The notes: a model not told the origin generated them from the letters alone. Counted from the stretch's first letter, positions 29,737 to 40,852 are shown. The stretch: 64,000 nucleotides of DNA from Synechococcus sp. AG-679-B05 (GCA_003210795.1 QCUJ01000001.1:1-64000), one strand, 5' to 3'. Numbers and translations: made by a program.

Positions 29737-30707
29737 GAGCGGCTGAGGCGTTTTTCGCTGATCGGATCGAAATGGTGCTCGTCCTGAGGCGACCAGCTCA
29801 CACCAAGATTTTCGCCGGGTTGCAAGTCAGCTGAACAAAGCATCTGTAGCTGGCCAGCGGCGCCCTCCAGCAGCAGGAGTTGATTGGCCCCAAGCCACTC
29901 ACGTCCGATCAGCCTGCAGCGATCTCCGTTTTCATCCGGGCGAAGGTGCTCCGGTCGGATTCCGATGCATGCTCCGTTCGTCTTCTTCAACCAGTTGATC
30001 TGGGGACGACCGATGAACCCTGCGACGAACCGGGTCGCTGGTTTGAGATATAGCTCCTGCGGTGTACCGATCTGTTCGATGCGTCCGTTTCGCAGCACGG
30101 CGATGCGATCGGCAAGAGCCATCGCTTCCTGCTGGTCATGCGTGACGTACAGCACCGGTTGTGGTCCCTGCAGAATCAGGCGTCGGAGCTGAGGGCGCAG
30201 TTCATCGCGCAACTGGGCATCCAGGTTGCTCATCGGTTCATCCAGCAGATAAACGCTCGGATTGCGCAGAAGGGCTCTGCCGAGGGCCACCCGTTGCCGC
30301 TGACCGCCTGACAATTGCTCGGGGCGCCGGTCCGCTTCGTTGACCAGTTGAACCGTGCTCAGGACAGCATCGATCTGCTCCCGACGCTTCGCAGGAGCCA
30401 TCCCCCTGATCTTCAAGCCCAGATCCAGGTTGTCCCGGACGCTCAGGTGCGGGAAAAGGGCGTAGCTCTGAAACACCATGCCAATGCGTCGTCGCTCCGC
30501 CGGTATTCCGTCCAGGGAGCGGCCGTCCAGTTCGATCCCGCCTTCATCCGGATGTTCCAGTCCAGCGATCAAGCGAAGGGCGGTGCTCTTTCCGCAACCG
30601 CTCGGCCCCAGCAGTGCCACACATTCACCGGTCAGAACCTCAAGGTTCAGATCCCGCAGGATCCAGCGGGAGCCGTAACGCTTTCCGAGTGTGTGCAGCT
30701 TCAGCAT
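29733..30707 (-). CDS. ggtA: ABC transporter ATP-binding protein (GgtA/UgpC/MalK-like)
   Basis: [52 protein letters not shown]; position in ggpS cluster. Confidence 0.85.
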   Translation of the reverse strand: MLKLHTLGKRYGSRWILRDLNLEVLTGECVALLGPSGCGKSTALRLIAGLEHPDEGGIELDGRSLDGIPAERRRIGMVFQSYALFPHLSVRDNLDLGLKIRGMAPAKRREQIDAVLSTVQLVNEADRRPEQLSGGQRQRVALGRALLRNPSVYLLDEPMSNLDAQLRDELRPQLRRLILQGPQPVLYVTHDQQEAMALADRIAVLRNGRIEQIGTPQELYLKPATRFVAGFIGRPQINWLKKTNGACIGIRPEHLRPDENGDRCRLIGREWLGANQLLLLEGAAGQLQMLCSADLQPGENLGVSWSPQDEHHFDPISEKRLSRS

Positions 30708-31525
30708 CAGCCCTTCACAGCTCCATTGGTGAGACCTGCCACGATCTGCCGCTGACAGAGGAGCACCAGCGCCAGCAGGGGCAGGGAACCCAGCACCGTT
30801 GCAGCGGCATAGGCTCCGTAGGGGACCGCGTAGATCGACGATCCCGCGATGCGCGCCATGGCGACCGGAAGGGTGAGCAGATCATCACGACTCAACCAGG
30901 TGAGTGCGATCGGGTATTCATTCCAGGCGAACAGGAACACCAGAATTCCGGTGCTGGCGGTGGCTGGTGCGATCAACGGCATCAGCACCCAGCGCAATCG
31001 ATCAACGACACCGAGTCCTTCCAGGCGGGCTGCATCGTCGAGCTCATTCGGGAGACCCTCGAAGGCCGAGATCAGCAACAGCAGCGCCAGCGGAAGCGCC
31101 AGACCGGCATAGGGCAAAGCGATGGCTAGAAGGTTGTTTCCCATCTGAAATTCTCGTGCCAATTCCAGCAGTGCCAGGAACAACAGCACATAGGGAAACA
31201 GCGCTGCGGCCCCAACAACTGTTCTGATCGTTCTGCGGGAGGCCGGAGCCATCCGTGCGATGCCGTAGGCAGCCGGCACCGCCAGCAGCAGGGTGAGCAG
31301 AGTTGACAGGCCGCCCACAAGAGAGCTGTTGAACAGGTAACGCCAGAAGGGCGGATCACCACTCAGCAGTTCGCGGTAATGAGCCAGCGTCCACCGTTGC
31401 TGAAAAGGGATATCGGCGTTCACCAGAGCGTCGCTGCTCGTAAACGATGTGATCAGCTGCCAGAGCATCGGCAGTAAAGACCAGATCAGCAACAGCGCGA
31501 TCCAGAGGGGTCGGGATCTGTTCAT
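30707..31525 (-). CDS. ggtD: ABC transporter permease (GgtD-like)
   Basis: MalG-type permease; DDAARLEGLGVVDRLRWVLMPLIAP EAA loop; cluster context. Confidence 0.82.
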   Translation of the reverse strand: MNRSRPLWIALLLIWSLLPMLWQLITSFTSSDALVNADIPFQQRWTLAHYRELLSGDPPFWRYLFNSSLVGGLSTLLTLLLAVPAAYGIARMAPASRRTIRTVVGAAALFPYVLLFLALLELAREFQMGNNLLAIALPYAGLALPLALLLLISAFEGLPNELDDAARLEGLGVVDRLRWVLMPLIAPATASTGILVFLFAWNEYPIALTWLSRDDLLTLPVAMARIAGSSIYAVPYGAYAAATVLGSLPLLALVLLCQRQIVAGLTNGAVKG

Positions 31526-32388
31526 GACTTCAGTGGGCGCAAAAGCCCGCTGATCTGCAGCAGAACAGCGACTGTGAAAATTACCAGGCTGAGCAGCACA
31601 AAGCCGGCCAGCATCACCGTGGCGCTGTAGCCAAAGTCGAGAAAGCGCATCGCATTGAGATAGGCGTATTGAGCGATGCTTTCAGTGCTGCCAGCAGGGC
31701 CTCCGCCTGTGAGCACCTGAATCAGATCGAACACGCCTGCGGCCTGGGCGGTGCGAAACAGAATGCCGATCAGGATGTAGGGAGTCAGCAAGGGCAATGT
31801 GATCGCAGTGAGGGCCTGGCGTGTCTTACCTCCCTCCAGCCGAAAGGCGCTGTAGAGATCATCGGGAATGGTCTGGAGGCCTGCCAACAACAACAGCGTG
31901 ATGAAGGGGGTTGTCTTCCAGACGTCAGCCATCACCGTGGCTAACCACGTCCAGTCGGGATTGGAGAGAAGATTTAGGGGCGACAGTCCTGCGGACTGGG
32001 CCATCTGCTCCAGAGGCCCATATGGAGTGTTGAAGATCCAACGCCAACCCAGCGCCATCATTGTGGTGGGCAGTGCCCATGGCAGCAAACTCAAGGCCCG
32101 AACCACCCCGCGCCCGCGCCAGCGTTGGTCCAGAAGCAGTGCCATGGCCAGAGCCAGCACAATCTCCAGCCCCACGGACAAAGCAGCGAAGCGCGATGTC
32201 TGCACTGCGTCCTGCCAGAAGCGGGCATCCTCCAGCAGCCGAATCCAGTTGGCACCTTGATTGGAAACCGGTTCCAGGCCGGTGAGCACGGAGCTGGCAT
32301 GCATGCTCAGCCAGCTGTAACGGAGCATCGGCCAGCCGAACACCATCGCCATCAGCAGCAGAGCTGGGAGGGCCAGCAACCCGTTCAA
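31522..32388 (-). CDS. ggtC: ABC transporter permease (GgtC-like)
   Basis: MalF-type permease; LYSAFRLEGGKTRQALTAITLPLLTPYI; overlaps next gene by 4 nt. Confidence 0.82.
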   Translation of the reverse strand: MNGLLALPALLLMAMVFGWPMLRYSWLSMHASSVLTGLEPVSNQGANWIRLLEDARFWQDAVQTSRFAALSVGLEIVLALAMALLLDQRWRGRGVVRALSLLPWALPTTMMALGWRWIFNTPYGPLEQMAQSAGLSPLNLLSNPDWTWLATVMADVWKTTPFITLLLLAGLQTIPDDLYSAFRLEGGKTRQALTAITLPLLTPYILIGILFRTAQAAGVFDLIQVLTGGGPAGSTESIAQYAYLNAMRFLDFGYSATVMLAGFVLLSLVIFTVAVLLQISGLLRPLKS

Positions 32389-33647
32389 GACACTCCTCCA
32401 GCCGAGCGCAGCAATGTGAGCGTTGCGCCTTGCAGTTGATCCATGGCCTGATCGGGATCGCGCTTTTCAGTGAGCAAGCCACTGAGCTGGCGTTGGAGCA
32501 AATCACTCATCTGGGCATAGAGCGGTGTGATCGGTCTAGGCTCAGCGATAGACAGTGCCTCCTCCAACTGAGGCAGCACAGGTGATGCCTCCAGAAGTTC
32601 CGGATCGTGGAACAGGGCGGCATGTGTGGGGGTGTAGCCCTGTCTTAAGAAACGGTCCCGTTGCGCATCCGGGCTGGTGAGGGCGCGAATCGCTTCAGCG
32701 GTGGCCTGCTGGTGGAGGCTGCCGCGCAACAGGCTGAATCCCCAGCTCCCCAGTGTTGCTGCAGGAGATGCTCCGGGTTGGGCCACCATGGTTGACACAC
32801 CAACACTCCCCTTGACGGCGCTGCTTTCGGACTGCAGCTCAGCCCAGGCGTAGGGCCAGTTCCGCATCAGCGCTGCATCGCCCGATTTGAAAGCCTGAAG
32901 GGTTTCAGGTTCGGAGTAATTGCTCACCGCCAGGGGGCTTGTTCCCTGGGTGATCAGTTGTTGCATCCAATGCGCGGTCAGACGGGCTGCTTCCGAATCG
33001 AACGTTGGCTGCCCTGTCTCAGGATCGAGCCATGTACCCCCGAAGGCGCTGAGGAATTCCACAAAGTTGCAACTGAGGCCTTCGTACTGGCGACCCTGCC
33101 AGACAAAACCCTCTTTGACCTTCCCTTCGGCTCGCAGATTCTGGGCGATCTGTATGAGCTCCTCGGCGGTTTGAGGCGGCTCTGGCATCAGGTCCTTTCG
33201 CCAGTAGAGCAGACCCACATCGGCACCGAACGGCCAGCGATACAGGGCACCATCGACGCTGTTGCCCAGCTGGGCACCGGCCACCAGCGATTCGATGTCG
33301 TCGCTGTCAAACCAGGGATCCAAGGGTTGGAGCCAGTCAGCGGCCACATATTTCGGCAGCCAGGTGACGTCGACCAGCAGAGCATCAAAGGGAGGCGTCC
33401 CCAGAAGAAGACTGCTGATGGCCAGATCCGAGATGGATTCGGTGTCCCTTGGCCCTCTGATGACTTTCAAGGCGATCCGGCCGTTGTTTTCGGCGTTGAA
33501 CCGCTTCACCTGATCGGCTGTTGCGTCGACAAAGGGCGCCGGCATCAGGATCGTGACCTGCTCTGGGCGATGCACGCTGCTCCAGCCGATGGAGCCTGCC
33601 AGCAGCAGACCCATCAGCATCAACAGCAGGCGACGCATCAACGGCAT
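32385..33647 (-). CDS. ggtB: ABC transporter substrate-binding lipoprotein/secreted protein (GgtB-like)
   Basis: Signal sequence, SBP type-1 architecture (LLVDVTWLPKYVAADWLQPLD...); cluster context. Confidence 0.82.
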   Translation of the reverse strand: MPLMRRLLLMLMGLLLAGSIGWSSVHRPEQVTILMPAPFVDATADQVKRFNAENNGRIALKVIRGPRDTESISDLAISSLLLGTPPFDALLVDVTWLPKYVAADWLQPLDPWFDSDDIESLVAGAQLGNSVDGALYRWPFGADVGLLYWRKDLMPEPPQTAEELIQIAQNLRAEGKVKEGFVWQGRQYEGLSCNFVEFLSAFGGTWLDPETGQPTFDSEAARLTAHWMQQLITQGTSPLAVSNYSEPETLQAFKSGDAALMRNWPYAWAELQSESSAVKGSVGVSTMVAQPGASPAATLGSWGFSLLRGSLHQQATAEAIRALTSPDAQRDRFLRQGYTPTHAALFHDPELLEASPVLPQLEEALSIAEPRPITPLYAQMSDLLQRQLSGLLTEKRDPDQAMDQLQGATLTLLRSAGGVS

Positions 33648-35143
33648 CAGCCGACGTTGATGGGGGCCCGTAAACCAGCCAACTGTTCATCGGCCCAGTC
33701 GCGCACGGTGTAGGCCTCGACGGCTCCAGACATGTGCTCCATCCGCTGGCGCTGCTCGTCTTCAGGCATCTCAAGGGCTGACTCGATGGCTTCATCCATG
33801 CGGCGCTTCGAATAGGGGTTGGTCAGCACTGCACCCTCGAGCACAACGGAGGCCCCTGTGAATTCAGACAGCACAAGCACACCCCCGCGGTTGCGTCGGG
33901 CGGCTGCGTATTCCTTGGCAACCAGATTGAGACCGTCGCGCAGTGGTGTGATCCAGCAAATGTCGGCGTGGCAGAACCAGGCCACCATTTCCTCGTAGGG
34001 AATGCGCCTGGTGGAGAAGCGAACCGGAACCCAATCAATCTGACTGAAGCGACCATTGATTCGTCCGGCCATTTCTTCGATCGACCTTTGCGTTTCCTCG
34101 TAGATCTTCATCCCGCTGGTCGCGGCAACGCAGGCCAGCATCAGCACAACTTCACCATGAAGATCGCTGCGGCGCTCCAGCAGTCGCTCGAAGGCCAAGA
34201 GAAGCTCCTCGTTGCCTTTGGTGTAATCGACCCTGCTGGCTGAAAGGATTAGTTTTCGACCTTTTTTCGTGTCCTGAACGATCATTTCGCCATGGCTTTC
34301 AACAGGTGCGCTCCAGCACAACTGCTGGATCACATCGGGAGAGGTTCCTACCGGTGAACTCAGGAGCTGAATCTGTCGACCACCGTGGTTGAGATGGTCC
34401 GTCACGCTGCCTTCAGCAAGGGCGGTTCCAACGGTGATGAATTTTTGATCCACCGGTTGTTTGGGTCCCCGTCTTGCCCCGACCAATGTGGTGGCTGCAC
34501 GGGCAAAGTTTTCGGTGTATCTGGGGATATGAAATCCCACCACATCGCAGCAGAGGAGGCTTTCAAGGATTTGTTCCCGCCAGGGAAGAATTGCAAAAAC
34601 GTCGTTGCTGGGAAACGGTGTGTGGTGAAAAAAGGCGATTTTCAGGTCGGGACGCTTCTCCCGAATGAAGCCTGGAGCCAGCCATAGGTTGTAATCGTGA
34701 ACCCAGACAGTGGCCCCCTCAGCGGCTTCAGCACAGGCGGCATCGGCGAAACATCGATTGACAACTTCAAAAATTTCCCAATTAGCGTTATTGACGTTGA
34801 AATGGGTTGGGAAGGTGTGCAGTATTGGCCAGAAACATTCTTTGGAAGTGATGTGATAAAAGCTTGAAATTTGTTCATCACTTAATGGAATTCTGCGCAG
34901 CGTAAATGTCGCAGGATTGGACATTTCGATACGCTCGGTTTCGAGATCTGAAGGTGACTCCGAACGCCTCCATGCGATCCAGGTGCCATCACTGCTGGTT
35001 CGAAACAGATTCCTCAGGGTTGGAATGATTCCGTTAGGACTTTTCTGATCAACCCAGATTCTCTTGCCTTCCTGATTTCTTGATTCGTCGAAGGGAGTCC
35101 TGTGGTAGAGAATGATGAAAGGACTTTTTCCCTCGATAGTCAT
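33647..35143 (-). CDS. ggpS: glucosylglycerol-phosphate synthase
   Basis: Trehalose-6-P-synthase-like GT20: VWVHDYNLWLAPGFIRE, FFHHTPFPS, ILSASRVDYTKGNEELLLAFERLL, LRDGLNLVAKEYAAAR. Confidence 0.93.
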   Translation of the reverse strand: MTIEGKSPFIILYHRTPFDESRNQEGKRIWVDQKSPNGIIPTLRNLFRTSSDGTWIAWRRSESPSDLETERIEMSNPATFTLRRIPLSDEQISSFYHITSKECFWPILHTFPTHFNVNNANWEIFEVVNRCFADAACAEAAEGATVWVHDYNLWLAPGFIREKRPDLKIAFFHHTPFPSNDVFAILPWREQILESLLCCDVVGFHIPRYTENFARAATTLVGARRGPKQPVDQKFITVGTALAEGSVTDHLNHGGRQIQLLSSPVGTSPDVIQQLCWSAPVESHGEMIVQDTKKGRKLILSASRVDYTKGNEELLLAFERLLERRSDLHGEVVLMLACVAATSGMKIYEETQRSIEEMAGRINGRFSQIDWVPVRFSTRRIPYEEMVAWFCHADICWITPLRDGLNLVAKEYAAARRNRGGVLVLSEFTGASVVLEGAVLTNPYSKRRMDEAIESALEMPEDEQRQRMEHMSGAVEAYTVRDWADEQLAGLRAPINVG

Positions 35144-35189
35144 ATAACCAAACTTTTTATGCGCACCTTTTCATGAGAGCGCCCATCTG

Positions 35190-35747
35190 TCAAATCGCTG
35201 TGCTTTGAAGAGCCTGGATGGTCTCAAGCACTTCTTTGGCATGGCCGCTGGGTCGCACGGCCACCCAGCGTTCGCGGAGGATTCCTTCCGGATCAATCAA
35301 AAAGCTGTGCCGCAGCGAGTAAGGCGCCATCCATGAGCCGTATGCCTTGCTCACTACTCCATCCGGGTCGGATAAAAGCGGAAAGCTGAGCCCTTCGCTG
35401 TCGCAGAACGATTCATGGTCATCAACACTGTCGGCGCTGATGCCAATCACTTCTGTGTTGGCTGCAGAAAATTCCTGATGAAGAGCTTCGAACCCTCTTG
35501 CTTCAATCGTGCATCCGCCGGTGAAGTCCCGGGGATAGAAGTACACCGCAAGCCAGCGGCCCCGTAAGTCTTTGCTGCTCCATCGCTCTCGATCGGGCTC
35601 CGAGCGGCTTGAGCCGGGAAGATCGAAATCTGGAACCGGTTCTCCGCTTTTCAGCACAACACCCCCGAGAGCCTGAGCTTTCGAGGGTGAAAGAGAGAGT
35701 GCTGAAACAAGTAGACCGGCGTTGATGAGAAGGTCTCGTCTACGCAC
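35190..35747 (-). CDS. peroxiredoxin (PrxQ/Bcp-like) with N-terminal signal/TAT-like RRR
   Basis: VPDFDLPGSS...WLAVYFYPRDFTGGCTIEARGF; GTG start inferred. Confidence 0.88.
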   Translation of the reverse strand: MRRRDLLINAGLLVSALSLSPSKAQALGGVVLKSGEPVPDFDLPGSSRSEPDRERWSSKDLRGRWLAVYFYPRDFTGGCTIEARGFEALHQEFSAANTEVIGISADSVDDHESFCDSEGLSFPLLSDPDGVVSKAYGSWMAPYSLRHSFLIDPEGILRERWVAVRPSGHAKEVLETIQALQSTAI

Positions 35748-35760
35748 GCTGATCCTAGAT

Positions 35761-35997
35761 TCAGAGCTTGGCCAGATTAATGCCAAGGGACTTGGCATAG
35801 GCGCCAAGACCTTTCTTCTGGATGGTTTTAAGGGCACGGGTGGTCACCCGCAGGTTCACCCAGCGCTTGCCTTCAGCCCACCAGAGGCGCCTGTTCTGCA
35901 GATTGGCCTGCTGCAGCTTTTTGGTGCGGATGTGGGAATGGCTTACTGCCATGCCGTTGTTGGCGCGAGTTCCTGTGAGCTGGCACACCCGAGACAT
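35761..35997 (-). CDS. rpmB: 50S ribosomal protein L28
   Basis: [40 protein letters not shown]. Confidence 0.97.
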   Translation of the reverse strand: MSRVCQLTGTRANNGMAVSHSHIRTKKLQQANLQNRRLWWAEGKRWVNLRVTTRALKTIQKKGLGAYAKSLGINLAKL

Positions 35998-36070
35998 GAC
36001 GTCGTCCTTCTGCTGGAGATTGTCTGGACCTGATCAACAGATCCAAACAATGATCTTATCAAAAGGAGTT

Positions 36071-37978
36071 TTACATTCCCCGCTGCATCAGGGTTCCCAT
36101 CAACTCCGAACTGCGAGTTTGGAATCCTGCCAGCTCATTGGGTTCGAGTCCGCCAACGCTGAGCCGAGCCATGTCATAGAGATGTCTCGAAAGGTCCTTG
36201 GCCAGAACCTCTGTGGGGGATGTGCCACTGTCTCCCACCAGAACGCTGCCTGATTTGAGTTTCAGCAAGCCTTCCACCAATGGGTGACGGCGGTTCACCA
36301 ATAGAACGTGATGATCGGGCAGGCCTGGGAGTCGCTGCTCCATCAAGGCACCCATGTCGTTCAGCCGTCGCATCTGCTCGGGAAGAAGAATCATGGCCGG
36401 AGGTGCTGCATCCCCTTTCAGAGCCTGTACCTGGATCGACACTTTGTCGTTGCTCAGGGCATCCTTGATCAGATCCCTCAGACGATCAGATTCCGTTGTG
36501 CCGTCTTGATCGGCGAGCTCTGTGTCATTTTCGCGCAGACTTTCGTCCAGTTCCGCATCGACGCGCTGGAAGGTGAGTTCTCCATGACGCTGTTCCAGCC
36601 ATGGGATGAACTGGGTGTCGATCACGGTTTCCAGCTTCAGCACCTCCACCCCCTGGGAGGTCCACAGGTTCAGAGCTCCAGCCTGGGCGATGTCATCTGT
36701 GCTGTACAGCACACGCTTGTTGTTGTCGTCGTCGAGGCGGCTGCGATATCCCTCCAGAGTGGTGTAAGACCTGTTTTCAACAGCGATTGGATCAGCATCT
36801 TCGCCCTCTGAATCCATCTTGGCTGTGGTGCCGAACAGAATCAGTTCCGCCACCTGATCGGCAAACTTCTCATCCTCCATTGCGCCGATTTTGACGAATG
36901 GAGCCAGTGAATCCCAGGCTTCGGCATAGGCCTTGGGATCGTCTTTTTTAAGTGAACGCAGTCGATCCGCTACTTTTTTTGCAACAAAATTTCCGATGGA
37001 TCGCACCCGTCGGTCGGTCTGAAGAGCACTGCGGCTCACATTTAAAGGGATATCCGGTGAATCAATCACACCGCGGAGAGGCAGCAGATAACGCGGCACC
37101 ACTTCCTTGATGGAATCGCTGACAAAAACCTGGTTGCAGTAAAGCTTGATCTCGCCTTTCTCCCAGTCCGCCCGACCTGTCTGCTTCGGGAAGAACAGAA
37201 TTCCCTGCAGGTTGTAGGGATAATCCGTATTGAGATGCACCCAGAGCAGCGGATCACCCTGGAATGGGTACAGATAGTTGTACAGGTCGATGTAGTCCTG
37301 ATCGGTGAGCTCGCGAGCGCTCTTGCGCCACGGTGCCACCATCTTGTTGATTGTGTCCCCTTCCAGTTGCACCGGCACTGCCATGAAGTCGCAGTAGGTG
37401 TTGATCAGGGTTCGGATTCGTGCTGGTTCGAGATATTCCAGCTCTTCATCCATCAAATGAAGAATCACGTCTGTGCCCGGTTGGTCCCGTTCAGCAGCGC
37501 TGATGCTGAAATTGGGGGAGCCATCACAGCTCCAGAGCACGGCATCTCCATCCGGGCGAGCTGAGCGTGTAAGCAGGTCGACCCGTTTGGCAACCATGAA
37601 GCTCGAATAGAAGCCCAGGCCGAAGTGGCCAATGATTGCGTCGTCCTCCTGTTTGTATTTCTCGAGAAAATCCTCAGCGCTGGAAAACGCCACCTGATTG
37701 ATGTAGCGCTTCACCTCATCGGCTGTCATGCCGATGCCGTTGTCGCTGATGGTCAGGGTCTTGGCCTCACGATCAACCCTGATGCCAATGCAGCCTTCCT
37801 CCCCCTCACTGCAATCGCCAGCCATGGCCGCCATGCGGCGTTTGCTGATGGCATCCACACCGTTGCTCACCAGTTCCCGAAGGAAAACCTCATGGCCGGA
37901 ATAAACGGCCTTTTTGATGATCGGAAAGATGTTCTCGGTGTGGATCTGGATCTGACCCTGTTCGTCCATCACCGCCAT
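36071..37978 (-). CDS. htpG: molecular chaperone HtpG (Hsp90)
   Basis: VFLRELVSNGVDAISKRR, ISDNGIGMTADEVKRYINQVAFSSAEDFL, GHFGLGFYSSFMVA. Confidence 0.97.
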   Translation of the reverse strand: MAVMDEQGQIQIHTENIFPIIKKAVYSGHEVFLRELVSNGVDAISKRRMAAMAGDCSEGEEGCIGIRVDREAKTLTISDNGIGMTADEVKRYINQVAFSSAEDFLEKYKQEDDAIIGHFGLGFYSSFMVAKRVDLLTRSARPDGDAVLWSCDGSPNFSISAAERDQPGTDVILHLMDEELEYLEPARIRTLINTYCDFMAVPVQLEGDTINKMVAPWRKSARELTDQDYIDLYNYLYPFQGDPLLWVHLNTDYPYNLQGILFFPKQTGRADWEKGEIKLYCNQVFVSDSIKEVVPRYLLPLRGVIDSPDIPLNVSRSALQTDRRVRSIGNFVAKKVADRLRSLKKDDPKAYAEAWDSLAPFVKIGAMEDEKFADQVAELILFGTTAKMDSEGEDADPIAVENRSYTTLEGYRSRLDDDNNKRVLYSTDDIAQAGALNLWTSQGVEVLKLETVIDTQFIPWLEQRHGELTFQRVDAELDESLRENDTELADQDGTTESDRLRDLIKDALSNDKVSIQVQALKGDAAPPAMILLPEQMRRLNDMGALMEQRLPGLPDHHVLLVNRRHPLVEGLLKLKSGSVLVGDSGTSPTEVLAKDLSRHLYDMARLSVGGLEPNELAGFQTRSSELMGTLMQRGM

Positions 37979-38076
37979 GGCTTGCGCATTAAAAACAGAC
38001 CATAAGAACGTGCTGCTGACCTGCTCAACCCACTGGGGAGTGCAGGTCTCCGTACTTCAGCTGTTGCAGGGTTTGC

Positions 38077-38301
38077 TCAACTCACCTTCTGCAGATCCGG
38101 GCGTTCCTCGGGAAGGATGGCTCCTTCCACCGGACAAACCTGAAAGCAGATGCCGCAGTCGATGCAGGTGTCGAAATTGATCCAGTAGTAATCCGTTCCC
38201 TTCCTGTTCTTGCCCTGGCCCTGATCGATGCAGGCAACCGGGCAGGCATCCATGCAATCCGCGATCCCTTCGCACACATCGGTCACGATGCTGTGAGCCA
38301 T
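38077..38301 (-). CDS. bacterial-type 4Fe-4S ferredoxin
   Basis: CEGIADCMDACPVACI...CIDCGICFQVCPVEGAI. Confidence 0.92.
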   Translation of the reverse strand: MAHSIVTDVCEGIADCMDACPVACIDQGQGKNRKGTDYYWINFDTCIDCGICFQVCPVEGAILPEERPDLQKVS

Positions 38302-38327
38302 CAATTGTCCGGGAAGAACTGCAGAGT

Positions 38328-39500
38328 TTAAGAATCGAGCCAATCCAGTTGGAGATTTTGATTCCGGGCTGTGGTTTCGGCTTCAGTACGCGTGCTGCAT
38401 GGATGCAGTTCCAGCACGGCACTTCGTCCCTGCTGATGCCAGTGGCGTTGCCGCGCCAGGCCATCTTCCAGCTTTGAGCTGGGGGAGAACGCCACAAGAA
38501 CTGTAGGTAGGGGCGAGACGGTGCCCTCTCCGCTCAGCAATTCCCGGATCGGATCGATAGCAAAGCTGAACCCTGCCCCAAAAGCGAGTTGGGCAGGAGC
38601 ACCGCAGCGGCTTACCAAATCGTCGTATCGGCCTCCGCGGGCGATCACAACAGGCGCTGCACTGCCCTCACAAACCAGCTGAAACACCAGGCCGGTGTAG
38701 AGCTCGAAGTGGGGTTGGAAGGTTGGGTCCAGCTGGATCGCGATGCCCTGTTCAACCGCGAATGAATCCAGCTGTTTGCAGAGGCGCTCGAGATCGTCGA
38801 ACAAGTCCGTTGCTCCAAAAATCTGTCGCAGCTCTGAGAGGACCTGTTGCGGAGTTCCGCGGCAGCTCAACAGGGTCAGCAGTGTCGTTCGCAGATCGTC
38901 TGAAAGCCCCAACTCGATCAGGGCCAGGCGGTCGAACTGGATCAGGGCCGTTCGCACGGCCTCGCTCAAGTGGTCCGGAACCAGGCTGAGAAGGAGATCC
39001 ATCAGACCGGTATGCCCAACCAGCAGCCGGGGGCGGTGCGCTTGAACCAGGCCAAGGGTCTGCACCGATGCCATCAACAGGCTCAGCAGTTCCATCTCCG
39101 CTTCGATCGGCTCCACGCCGAACAGCTCAACGCCTGTCTGCAGGTTTTCCTCGATGCAATGACCGCCTTCATCGGCAGCGCGCGACTGGAAAACAGTTCC
39201 GGATGCCCAGAGCCGAAGCGGCCGAGGACGGGTCGCCAGTCGGGTGCAGGCTGCCCGTGCAATCGAAGCGGTCATCTCCGGTCTCAGACCCAGTGGTTCA
39301 TCCGCCACTAGTCGCACGATGTCAGAACTGGCAATGGCACCACCCGCCATCAGCGTGTCGAGACGCTCGACCCTTGGAGGGGAGACCTCGTCGTATCCCC
39401 ACATCCGAAACACGCCGGCAAGTTTTTCGCTGAGTTGCCGATTGGCATCCACTTGACGTGGATTCAGGTCTCTTGCGCCGGCAGCGGGTTGCAGCGCCAT
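38328..39500 (-). CDS. hisZ: ATP phosphoribosyltransferase regulatory subunit
   Basis: HisRS-like without anticodon domain: [50 protein letters not shown]. Confidence 0.88.
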   Translation of the reverse strand: MALQPAAGARDLNPRQVDANRQLSEKLAGVFRMWGYDEVSPPRVERLDTLMAGGAIASSDIVRLVADEPLGLRPEMTASIARAACTRLATRPRPLRLWASGTVFQSRAADEGGHCIEENLQTGVELFGVEPIEAEMELLSLLMASVQTLGLVQAHRPRLLVGHTGLMDLLLSLVPDHLSEAVRTALIQFDRLALIELGLSDDLRTTLLTLLSCRGTPQQVLSELRQIFGATDLFDDLERLCKQLDSFAVEQGIAIQLDPTFQPHFELYTGLVFQLVCEGSAAPVVIARGGRYDDLVSRCGAPAQLAFGAGFSFAIDPIRELLSGEGTVSPLPTVLVAFSPSSKLEDGLARQRHWHQQGRSAVLELHPCSTRTEAETTARNQNLQLDWLDS

Positions 39501-39522
39501 GGTCGGATGATTCGGCGACTTT

Positions 39523-40410
39523 TCAGGATCCCATGGCCGTGACTTCCGGTGCACCGAAATCCATTCCGGAAAGAGGTTTCACCTGGCCCAGAACCTCAAC
39601 GATGGCGTTGTGAAGCTTCGGACCTGAAGCCACCACACGTCCTTCCTGCAGGGAAAACGTATGGCCGTTGTAATCGCTGATCGTTCCTCCAGCGAGTTCC
39701 ACAAGCGCCACTCCGGCTGCCAGGTCCCAAGGGGCAAGACCGCGCTCCCAGTAACCGTCCTGACGGCCAGCGGCGACGAAAGCCAGATCAACGGCAGCGG
39801 CCCCTCCGCGGCGGACGCCCCTGGTGCGATGGGTGAACCAGCAGAACTCGGCATAGTTGTTGTCGAGTCGATAATGCCGGTCGTAGGCGAAGCCCGTTAC
39901 CAGCAGGGCATCGTCCAACCGCGAGCAATTCGTCACCCGAATGGGTTGATCGTTGCAGTGAGCTCCTAAACCGGGTGCTCCCCAGTAGGTCTCCCGGAGG
40001 AAGGGCACAGCGATGGCCCCCAATATGGGCTGCTGTTGATAGGTCAGACCGATTGACGTGGCAAAGAACGGGTAGCCATGGGCGAAGTTCGTGGTGCCAT
40101 CGAGCGGGTCGACGCACCAACGCAGGCCATCCTGAGAGCCTTCGGCACCGCTCTCTTCCGCCAGTACCGCGATGGTTGGTGTCTGCTCAGCCAGGACTTC
40201 CAGAACGATGCGTTCGGCGGCGAGGTCTGCATTGGTGACCAGATCACCTTGACGTCCCTTGCTTTCAATTGATGAGAGTTGGCCGTAGTGGCGCATCAGT
40301 TCAGCTCCGCCACGCTCGGCTGCTGTGCGAGCGACTTGAACCAGATGGTTGAGCTGCTCGGCTGTCAGCTGGGCAGCCTGCGCTGCATCTGCACAGTTCA
40401 TCGACGGCAT
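39523..40410 (-). CDS. suhB: inositol monophosphatase family protein
   Basis: [53 protein letters not shown]. Confidence 0.92.
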   Translation of the reverse strand: MPSMNCADAAQAAQLTAEQLNHLVQVARTAAERGGAELMRHYGQLSSIESKGRQGDLVTNADLAAERIVLEVLAEQTPTIAVLAEESGAEGSQDGLRWCVDPLDGTTNFAHGYPFFATSIGLTYQQQPILGAIAVPFLRETYWGAPGLGAHCNDQPIRVTNCSRLDDALLVTGFAYDRHYRLDNNYAEFCWFTHRTRGVRRGGAAAVDLAFVAAGRQDGYWERGLAPWDLAAGVALVELAGGTISDYNGHTFSLQEGRVVASGPKLHNAIVEVLGQVKPLSGMDFGAPEVTAMGS

Positions 40411-40414
40411 GGCT

Positions 40415-40798
40415 TCAGTCTCTCCAGGTCTCCAGTTCTTCGAGGGGAATGTCCCGGGTGACTGAACCGCGGCCGAAATGGCGACCGAACTGCAGGTCGT
40501 ACACCTCGTCTTCGTCCTGTGTTTCCGCTTCCAGCGGAGCGATCGCCCTTGCCACACAGAGAAGGCCGTAGCCACGGGCCCGAAGTTCCCTCGAAAGGCC
40601 CATGGCTTCATGTTGATCGAGTTCACCGCTTTGCACCCGCACGGCACAGCTGGTGCAACAGCCGTTTCGACATGAAAACGGCAAGGGATCACCCTGACGC
40701 TCAAAGCTCTGGAGGATGTATTCACCCTCCTCGACAAGGTGGCTGATGGTGCGGTTCTCCTGGCGCCAATGAATGGTGATTCTGTGGCTGGGGCGCAT
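40415..40798 (-). CDS. 2Fe-2S ferredoxin
   Basis: FSCRNGCCTSCAVRVQSGELDQ...GYGLLCVARA. Confidence 0.9.
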   Translation of the reverse strand: MRPSHRITIHWRQENRTISHLVEEGEYILQSFERQGDPLPFSCRNGCCTSCAVRVQSGELDQHEAMGLSRELRARGYGLLCVARAIAPLEAETQDEDEVYDLQFGRHFGRGSVTRDIPLEELETWRD

Positions 40799-40852
40799 GC
40801 AGTGCCGCTGGGAACACCCTGCTACATTGACACCTGCCCCATTCATGCCGGT

